Source of the DNA: Streptomyces sp. HUAS MG91
GTDB taxonomy: Bacteria; Actinomycetota; Actinomycetes; Streptomycetales; Streptomycetaceae
DNA length: 64,000 nucleotides
NCBI RefSeq assembly: GCF_040529335.1
Contig: NZ_CP159534.1
Span: forward strand, 2,232,001-2,296,000
Direction of reading: 5' to 3'
Under the pieces are notes generated by a model that saw only the letters and a list, made by a program, of their open reading frames with translations, ran no database searches and was not told where the DNA came from. A program made the translations under genes and the position numbers. This document shows, piece after piece, positions 58,652-64,000 of the stretch. How positions within the stretch are numbered: the stretch's first letter is position 1; each line of letters opens with the position of its first letter.

Positions 58652-59767
58652 ATGGAGATGGAGAACGTACTGCGCCCGGTGATCGTGATCGGTGGCTCGG
58701 TCCTCATCACCCTCCTCGTCGGGTGGGCTGTGGACCGGCTGCTGCAGCGCGCCGACCGACGCCACCACGAGACACCGCTGTGGGGCCTGCTGCGCCGCTG
58801 CAGACTGCCGCTCCAGTTCGTGCTCTGCGCGGCACTGCTGCGCGGCTCGTACGACCAGACGAAGCTCGCCAAGGAGCACTCCGCCGGGATCGGCCAGGCC
58901 CTCAGCCTGGTGCTCATCGGCGCCACCGCCTGGCTGATCATCCGGGTCGCCGCGGTGATCGTCGAGTCGTCCTACGCCCGTTATGCCGCCGTCCACCGCG
59001 ATCCCGCCCGGGTCCGCCGGGTGCGCACCCAGGTCGCCCTCATCCAGCGCGTCGTCACGGCCGTGGTCGGCGTGGTGGCGGTCGCGGCGATGCTGCTGAC
59101 CTTCCCCGCGTTCCGCGCCGCCGGCGCCTCGCTGCTGGCCTCGGCCGGCATCCTCGGCATCGTCGCCGGTGTCGCCGCCCAGTCCACGCTCGGCAACCTC
59201 TTCGCCGGGCTGCAGATCGCCTTCGGCGACATGGTCCGCATCGGGGACACGGTCGTGGTGGACGGCGAGTGGGGCACGGTCGAGGAGATCACCCTCACCT
59301 TCCTCGCCGTCCGCACCTGGGACGAGCGCCGGATCACCATGCCCGTGTCGTACTTCACGTCGAAGCCGTTCGAGAACTGGTCCCGCGGCGGCGCCCAGAT
59401 GACCGGCACCGTCTTCTTCCACCTCGACCACAGCGCGCCCCTGCACGAGATGCGCGAGCGGCTGCGCGACATCCTCGGCGAGTGCGCCGCCTGGGACGGC
59501 CGCGACTGGGGGCTGGCCGTCACCGACACCACGCCCTCCACGATGCAGGTCCGCGCCCTGGTCACGGCCAAGGACGCCGACGACATCTGGACGGTGCGGG
59601 TCACGGTCCGCGAGCAGATGCTGCGCTGGCTGACCGAGAAGCACCCGTACGCGCTGCCGCGCATCAACACGGCGACGGCGCTGCTCGCCCCCGACGAGGC
59701 CATGGAGGCCTTCTCCGGCCACATCCTGTCCCGCGACGGCAAGGCCCCACGCACCGGCCGCGGCTGA
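58652..59767 (+). CDS. Mechanosensitive channel, MscS family
   Basis: 371 residues (369 from the ATG at 58658). Membrane helices include VIVIGGSVLITLLVGWAV, LSLVLIGATAWLIIRVAAVIV and VVTAVVGVVAVAAMLLTF. The pore helix region is GASLLASAGILGIVAGVAAQSTLGNLFAGLQIAF, which matches the MscS TM3. The beta-domain follows (IGDTVVVDGEWGTVEEITLTFLAVRTWDERRITMPVSYF). Protects against osmotic downshock. Confidence 0.93.
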   Translation: MEMENVLRPVIVIGGSVLITLLVGWAVDRLLQRADRRHHETPLWGLLRRCRLPLQFVLCAALLRGSYDQTKLAKEHSAGIGQALSLVLIGATAWLIIRVAAVIVESSYARYAAVHRDPARVRRVRTQVALIQRVVTAVVGVVAVAAMLLTFPAFRAAGASLLASAGILGIVAGVAAQSTLGNLFAGLQIAFGDMVRIGDTVVVDGEWGTVEEITLTFLAVRTWDERRITMPVSYFTSKPFENWSRGGAQMTGTVFFHLDHSAPLHEMRERLRDILGECAAWDGRDWGLAVTDTTPSTMQVRALVTAKDADDIWTVRVTVREQMLRWLTEKHPYALPRINTATALLAPDEAMEAFSGHILSRDGKAPRTGRG

Positions 59768-59781
59768 CGATCGCCGTCCCC

Positions 59782-59850
59782 GCGCCCCTGAAGGCCGCGC
59801 GCAGCGCATGCCTTCAGGGGCGCGGGGAACTGCGCGACCAGCCACGACGA
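59782..59850 (+). repeat. Intergenic GC-rich repeat with perfect hairpin (tail type A)
   Basis: GCGCCCCTGAAGGC pairs perfectly (14 bp) with GCCTTCAGGGGCGC at 59810-59823; the core and the CGACCAGCCACGAC tail follow. It lies between convergent genes (stops at 59767 and 59975). Confidence 0.88.
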
Positions 59851-59874
59851 GAGCCGCGCGTGACGACTTGTTTT

Positions 59875-59915
59875 CAGGGGCGCGGGGAACTCCGCGAGAA
59901 GCGGCCACCGGCCCG
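59875..59915 (+). repeat. Intergenic GC-rich repeat (tail type B)
   Basis: Second copy in the same gap: core with one changed base (ACTCCGCG) and the GAGAAGCGGCCACCGGCC tail. The pair of tail types A and B repeats the arrangement at 14.0 kb. The rest of 59768-59974 shows no gene. Confidence 0.85.
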
Positions 59916-59974
59916 CGCCCGAAGAACCACCCCGAAGCGCGGGGAACCACGACACCCCGCCACCCCCGGCAGGG

Positions 59975-61561
59975 CTAGCGCAGACTCCGTACATCCAGCT
60001 GCCGCAGCACCCGATCCACGACCTCCGGATTGGCCCCGGGCTCACTGCGCGCGGCCAGCACCTCATGCCGCGCGGCCGACATCATCTCGGCCTGGATCCG
60101 CCGCACCCGCTTGATCCGCGTATACCGCTTGGCCTGCGTCTCGCGCCGCTCCTCGGCCCCCATCTCGGGATTGATGCGCAGCCCGATGTCGTACGCCCGG
60201 CGCAGCATCTGCTCCTGCACCTCGGCCGGCAGCTCCTCGACCTCCTCGATCTCCTTGTACCGCCGCTTCGCGGCCTTCGCGGCGCGCAGCGCCAGCTCCT
60301 TCTCGTACTCCTGCTCGGCCTCGGTGTCGGCGCGCACGTTCAGCTTCGTCACCAGCCAGGGCAGGCTCAGTCCCTGGAGCACGAGGGTCGCCATGATGAC
60401 GCCGAAGGCGATGAAGACGATCTCGTCGCGGTCGGGGAAGGCCGAACCGTCGTCCATGGTCAGCGGGATGGCGAGGGCCAGCGCCACCGACGCCACCCCG
60501 CGCATCCCGGACCACCACATGACGACGGTCTCCCGCCAGCTCAGCGGGATGTCCTCGTCGAAGTCGCGACGCGCGTGCATCCGTTTCGTCACCCAGGTCA
60601 TCGGCGCGAGCCACAGCAGCCGTACGACGATGACGACGGCGACGACCGCGGCCGACCAGCCCAGCATCTCGCCCCAGCGGCCCTGCGCGGTCCTGATGAC
60701 GTTGTGCACCTCCAGGCCGATCAGTCCGAAGGCGACACCGGTGACGAGGGTGTCGACGACGTCCCAGAAGGCGCGGCCGGTGAGCCGGGTGAGCACGTCA
60801 TCGGCGTCGAAGGCGTGTTCGGCGAGGAAGATCGCCGTGGTCAGGACGGCGAGCACGCCCGAGCCCTTGAGCTCCTCGGCGAGGACGTACGAGGCGTACG
60901 GGATGAGGAGGGTCAGGCCGATCTGGAGGGTGGCGTCGCCGAGGTAGCCCATGAGCTTGTTGGCGGCCCAGCCGAGCCCGAACCCGACGGCGATCGCGAC
61001 GACGGCGGAGAGTACGAGGTCGAAGGCGGCCCGGGGCAGGGAGAAGGTGCCGCTGACGGCGGCGGCGATGGCGACGTGGTAGAGCACGATCGCCGTCACG
61101 TCGTTGAACAGCCCCTCGCCCTCCAGGATCGACACCATCCGCCGGGGCAGCCCGAGTTGGCCCGCGACGGCGGTCGCGGCGACCGGGTCGGGCGGCGCCA
61201 CCAGCGCGCCGAGCGCGACGGCCGCGGCGAGCGACAGACCGGGCACCACGGCGTTCGCGACGAAGGCGACGCCGGCCGTGGTGACGAAGACGAGGGCGAC
61301 GGCGAGCAGGAAGATGGGCCGCTTGTTGGCCGCGAACTGCCGCCAGGACGTGCGGTGCACGGCCGCGTAGAGCAGCGGCGGCAGCACGAGGGGCAGGATC
61401 AGGTCGGGGTCGATGTCGACGTTCGGCACGGCCCGGATCAGGGCGAGCACGATGCCGAGCAGGGTCATCAGGATCGGCGCGGGCAGCTTGAGCCGGTCGC
61501 CGAGCGGCACGCTCAGGACGGCCCCGAGCAGCAGCACGAACAGCAGGGCCAATTGATCCAC
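59975..61561 (-). CDS. Na+/H+ antiporter (CPA1 family)
   Basis: 528 residues from a GTG. About 12 membrane helices with the transport core PPDPVAATAVAGQLGLPRR and EGEGLFNDVTAIVLY (the ND motif). WWSGMRGVASVALALAIPL is another conserved CPA1 run. The C-terminal 130 residues form a long charged cytoplasmic tail (KAAKRRYKEIEEVEELPAEVQEQMLRRA), probably helical and regulatory. Exchanges Na+ or K+ for protons. Confidence 0.92.
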   Translation of the reverse strand: MDQLALLFVLLLGAVLSVPLGDRLKLPAPILMTLLGIVLALIRAVPNVDIDPDLILPLVLPPLLYAAVHRTSWRQFAANKRPIFLLAVALVFVTTAGVAFVANAVVPGLSLAAAVALGALVAPPDPVAATAVAGQLGLPRRMVSILEGEGLFNDVTAIVLYHVAIAAAVSGTFSLPRAAFDLVLSAVVAIAVGFGLGWAANKLMGYLGDATLQIGLTLLIPYASYVLAEELKGSGVLAVLTTAIFLAEHAFDADDVLTRLTGRAFWDVVDTLVTGVAFGLIGLEVHNVIRTAQGRWGEMLGWSAAVVAVVIVVRLLWLAPMTWVTKRMHARRDFDEDIPLSWRETVVMWWSGMRGVASVALALAIPLTMDDGSAFPDRDEIVFIAFGVIMATLVLQGLSLPWLVTKLNVRADTEAEQEYEKELALRAAKAAKRRYKEIEEVEELPAEVQEQMLRRAYDIGLRINPEMGAEERRETQAKRYTRIKRVRRIQAEMMSAARHEVLAARSEPGANPEVVDRVLRQLDVRSLR

Positions 61562-61710
61562 GGATGCTCCGACCAGGCTCGACGATCATGTGGGTACCGT
61601 CGTCCAGGGTGCCACGCGATCCGGGGCAGAACGGCTCGAAAGCGGTGCGGGGCGCACCGATTCGAGCGGCGGCGAACCCGGTCCCGAGCCGGACCGGGCC
61701 GCGCCCGGGC

Positions 61711-62181
61711 TCAGCGGATCGACTTGCGCATCGCCCGGTGCGGAATCCCGGCGTCCGGGAACTCCGGGCCGTAGACCTCGTACCCGAGCCGCTCGTAGAA
61801 GCCCAGCGCGTGGGTCTGGGCGTGCAGATCGACGGCCGAGAGCCCGCGGTCCCGGGCGGCGTCCTCGATGGCGCCGACCAGGGCGGCGCCCACTCCGAGG
61901 CCCCGGGCGGCCTTGGCCACGGCGAGGCGGCCGAGGGCGCCGACGTCCTCGGCCCCGCCGTTCTTCACCGCGGCGGCCTCGCCGGTCAGCAGCCGGCCGG
62001 TGCCGAGCGCGGTCCCGTCCTCCCGGACGGCCAGCACGTGCACGGCGTCCGTGTCGTACGCGTCGTACTCCAGCTCCTGCGGCACGCCCTGCTCGGTGAC
62101 GAAGACGTCCCTGCGGACGGCGAAGCAGGCGGCCCGGTCCGTCTCGGACTCGGCGACGCGGAGGTCGTACGCGGCGCTCAT
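61711..62181 (-). CDS. GNAT family N-acetyltransferase
   Basis: 156 residues. The acetyl-CoA site is [20 protein letters not shown]; the run [22 protein letters not shown] is typical of the ElaA-like group, and [27 protein letters not shown] ends the fold. Starts inside the rluD stop (ATGA). Substrate unknown. Confidence 0.92.
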   Translation of the reverse strand: MSAAYDLRVAESETDRAACFAVRRDVFVTEQGVPQELEYDAYDTDAVHVLAVREDGTALGTGRLLTGEAAAVKNGGAEDVGALGRLAVAKAARGLGVGAALVGAIEDAARDRGLSAVDLHAQTHALGFYERLGYEVYGPEFPDAGIPHRAMRKSIR

Positions 62182-63119
62182 GCGCTCTCCGCCCGGACCC
62201 GGTCCAGCGCCGTCTGGAGGTCGTCGGGGTACTCGCTCGCGAACTCGACCCACTGGCCGTCGGACGGGTGCTCGAACCCGAGGCGCACCGCGTGCAGCCA
62301 CTGTCGGGTGATGCCGAGGCGCTTGGCGAGGGTGGGGTCGGCGCCGTACGTGAGGTCGCCGACGCACGGGTGCCGGTGCGCGGACATGTGCACCCGGATC
62401 TGGTGGGTGCGGCCCGTCTCCAGCTTGATGTCGAGCAGGGAAGCCGCGCGGAAGGCCTCGATGAGGTCGTAGTGCGTGACGGACGGCTTGCCGTCGGCGG
62501 TCACGGCCCACTTGTAGTCGTGGTTCGGGTGCCGGCCGATGGGGGCGTCGATCGTGCCACTCATCGGGTCGGGGTGGCCCTGCACGAGCGCGTGGTAGCG
62601 CTTGTCCGGGACGCGCTCCTTGAACTGGCGCTTCAGCGAGGTGTACGCGCGCTCGGACTTGGCGACGACCATCAGGCCGGAGGTGCCGACGTCGAGCCGG
62701 TGCACGATGCCCTGGCGCTCGGCGGCGCCCGACGTCGAGATCCGGTACCCGGCCGCGGCGAGGCCGCCGATCACGGTCGTGCCGGTCCAGCCGGGGCTGG
62801 GGTGGGCGGCGACGCCCACCGGCTTCACGATGACGACGATGTCGTCGTCGTCGTGCACGATCTCCATGCCCTCGACGGGCTCGGCGACGATCTGCACCGG
62901 GGCGGGCGCCTGCGGCATCTCCACCTCGAGCCAGGCCCCGCCGTGCACCCGCTCGGACTTGCCCACGACCGAGCCGTCGACCGTGACCTTCCCGGCGGCG
63001 GCGAGCTCGGCGGCCTTGGTGCGGGAGAAGCCGAACATGCGGGAGATGGCGGCGTCGACGCGCTCGCCCTCCAGGCCGTCGGGCACGGGCAGGGTTCGGA
63101 TCTCGGGAATCGTGCTCAC
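62178..63119 (-). CDS. rluD: RluD-type 23S rRNA pseudouridine synthase
   Basis: 313 residues from a GTG. S4 RNA-binding domain at about 15-70 ([32 protein letters not shown]), then the synthase domain with the catalytic Asp in [21 protein letters not shown], and [23 protein letters not shown]. It follows lspA with a 62-base gap, the lspA-rluD order seen in many bacteria. Confidence 0.94.
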   Translation of the reverse strand: MSTIPEIRTLPVPDGLEGERVDAAISRMFGFSRTKAAELAAAGKVTVDGSVVGKSERVHGGAWLEVEMPQAPAPVQIVAEPVEGMEIVHDDDDIVVIVKPVGVAAHPSPGWTGTTVIGGLAAAGYRISTSGAAERQGIVHRLDVGTSGLMVVAKSERAYTSLKRQFKERVPDKRYHALVQGHPDPMSGTIDAPIGRHPNHDYKWAVTADGKPSVTHYDLIEAFRAASLLDIKLETGRTHQIRVHMSAHRHPCVGDLTYGADPTLAKRLGITRQWLHAVRLGFEHPSDGQWVEFASEYPDDLQTALDRVRAESA

Positions 63120-63181
63120 CCGTCGAGTATGCAGGAGCGCACCGACAGCCCCGAACCGCAGCCCTGCCACCAGGGCCGCGG

Positions 63182-63760
63182 TCAGTCCTTGTGGACGGTG
63201 CCGTCGGGGTCGATCCCGCGGAAGGACAGCAGCACGATCAGGATGCCGCCGCACACGATCGCGGAGTCGGCCAGATTGAACACCGGGTAGTGCTTCGGCG
63301 CGATGAAGTCCACGACGGCGCCCTCGAAGACACCGGGTGCCCGGAAGATCCGGTCGGTGAGATTGCCGAGCGCGCCGCCGAGCAGCAGCCCGAGCGCGAT
63401 CGCCCACGGCGTGCTGTAGAGCTTCTTCGCGAGCCGCACGATGACGACGATCACCGCGGCCGCGATCACCGTGAAGACGATCGTGAAGGCCTCGCCCATG
63501 CCCCAGGCGGCGCCGGGGTTGCGGATCACTTCCAGCTGGAGCCAGTCGCCGAGGACCCGGATGGAGTCCTGGTGCTCCAGCTTCGCGACCACGATGAGCT
63601 TGCTCACGAGGTCGAGGGCGTACGCGAGCGCGGCCACGGCGAGCAGCACGACGAGCCGCCGCCTGCCCTTGGGCCGCTCGGCGGCGGCGGCCTGCTCGGG
63701 CTCGACCGCCCCCGTCTCAGAGGAATCCGGCGTACCGATGACGCGCTCCGCTTCTGCCAC
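63182..63760 (-). CDS. lspA: Lipoprotein signal peptidase (signal peptidase II)
   Basis: 192 residues from a GTG with GAGG upstream. Four membrane helices; the two catalytic Asp residues are in [22 protein letters not shown] and [14 protein letters not shown] 30-residue hydrophilic N-terminal extension precedes the first helix. Works after Lgt (19.9 kb) on lipoproteins such as the solute-binding protein at 11.5 kb. Confidence 0.96.
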   Translation of the reverse strand: MAEAERVIGTPDSSETGAVEPEQAAAAERPKGRRRLVVLLAVAALAYALDLVSKLIVVAKLEHQDSIRVLGDWLQLEVIRNPGAAWGMGEAFTIVFTVIAAAVIVVIVRLAKKLYSTPWAIALGLLLGGALGNLTDRIFRAPGVFEGAVVDFIAPKHYPVFNLADSAIVCGGILIVLLSFRGIDPDGTVHKD

Positions 63761-63796
63761 GTGAGTCCCTCAACCTAGTACCTGACTGGGGACGAG

Positions 63797-63823
63797 CGTA
63801 CGGCACACGTGTGCGGCCGTACG
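63797..63823 (-). terminator. Hairpin downstream of the dksA/traR-like gene
   Basis: CGTACGGC pairs with GCCGTACG (8 bp) around an 11-base loop that itself holds ACACGTGT. It lies between the stop of the right-edge gene (63879) and lspA, so may end its transcript. No T-tract. Confidence 0.5.
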
Positions 63824-63878
63824 AGGACGGTACGGCCACGACTCGGCTGCTTCTCGGCTGCGCGACGGGTGCTGACGC

Positions 63879-64000
63879 TCAGTAGCGCCGCTCCTGCTTC
63901 TGCTTGCACTCCACACACAGGGTGGCCCGCGGGAAGGCCTGCATGCGCGCCTTGCCGATGGGGTTCCCGCAGTTCTCGCAGAGCCCGTAGGTGCCGGCGT
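63879..64000 (-). CDS. DksA/TraR-type zinc finger protein, C-terminal fragment
   Basis: About 40 C-terminal residues are visible; the gene continues beyond the right edge. The sequence GTYGLCENCGNPIGKARMQAFPRATLCVECKQK shows the four-cysteine zinc finger (CENC and CVEC 17 residues apart) of the DksA/TraR family. These proteins bind RNA polymerase or otherwise act in stress control. Confidence 0.9.
   Translation of the reverse strand, partial: AGTYGLCENCGNPIGKARMQAFPRATLCVECKQKQERRY

Overview
The window is high-GC actinobacterial chromosome, almost certainly Streptomyces. The signs are very strong third-position G/C, frequent GTG starts, many ATGA/GTGA stop-start overlaps, trpM beside trpC and trpB, the bifunctional his/trp isomerase priA, and a DnaE polymerase with an intact PHP domain. 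The gene order (chitosanase, gltD/gltB, lgt, trpABMC, trpE/hisI, his operon, dnaE, phoD-like, rluD/lspA, dksA/traR-like) fits my memory of the Streptomyces coelicolor core region around gltB-dnaE-lspA. I could not check that by search. No tRNA, rRNA, CRISPR array, insertion sequence or prophage was seen.

Layout. 1-1.2 kb: end of a GH46 chitosanase and a secreted lamin-tail-domain protein. 1.2-7.3 kb: glutamate synthase gltB-gltD (minus strand), with a GlnR-like box upstream. 7.6-8.3 kb: a VIT-family metal transporter. 8.5-19.85 kb: an accessory-looking catabolic operon on the plus strand. It holds a LacI regulator with twin operators, two sugar-type ABC permeases, a lipoprotein binding protein, four different ADP-ribosylglycohydrolase-fold proteins, a class III CoA-transferase and a CitE-like lyase. 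It has no transporter ATPase, as is usual for Streptomyces sugar transporters that share MsiK. This operon is the best candidate in the window for an undescribed system.

19.9-28.5 kb is the lgt/tryptophan block on the minus strand: hisI-trpE-TIGR02234-HGxxPAAW, a strong terminator, DUF2752-trpC-trpM-trpB-trpA, a second terminator, then a DsbA-like protein and lgt. 28.6-34.5 kb is a variable block: a DinB/MDMPI-like protein, an ArsR-MFS pair, a PucR-type regulator and a LuxR-family regulator without an ATPase domain. 34.9-40.6 kb is the histidine operon hisD-hisC-hisB-(small membrane protein)-hisH-priA-ridA-hisF, with a perfect 17-bp palindrome upstream. 40.8-49.5 kb holds a membrane-anchored beta-helix-like protein, an unknown helical protein, a LON-N domain protein, a YbaK-like deacylase, a 24-residue bL37-like ribosomal protein, DUF2567, an ABC exporter pair and a NYN-domain protein. 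49.6-53.1 kb is dnaE. 53.3-64 kb holds DUF2252, membrane and thioredoxin-like proteins, a Tat-exported PhoD-type phosphatase, a dienelactone-hydrolase-like protein, an MscS channel, a Na+/H+ antiporter, GNAT, rluD, lspA and a truncated dksA/traR-like gene.

Between genes, a GC-rich repeat (core CAGGGGCGCGGGGAACTGCG) occurs eight times with two kinds of tail, often with a hairpin at a gene's 3' end. Several other perfect hairpins act as likely terminators. They divide the window into transcription units that agree with gene orientation.
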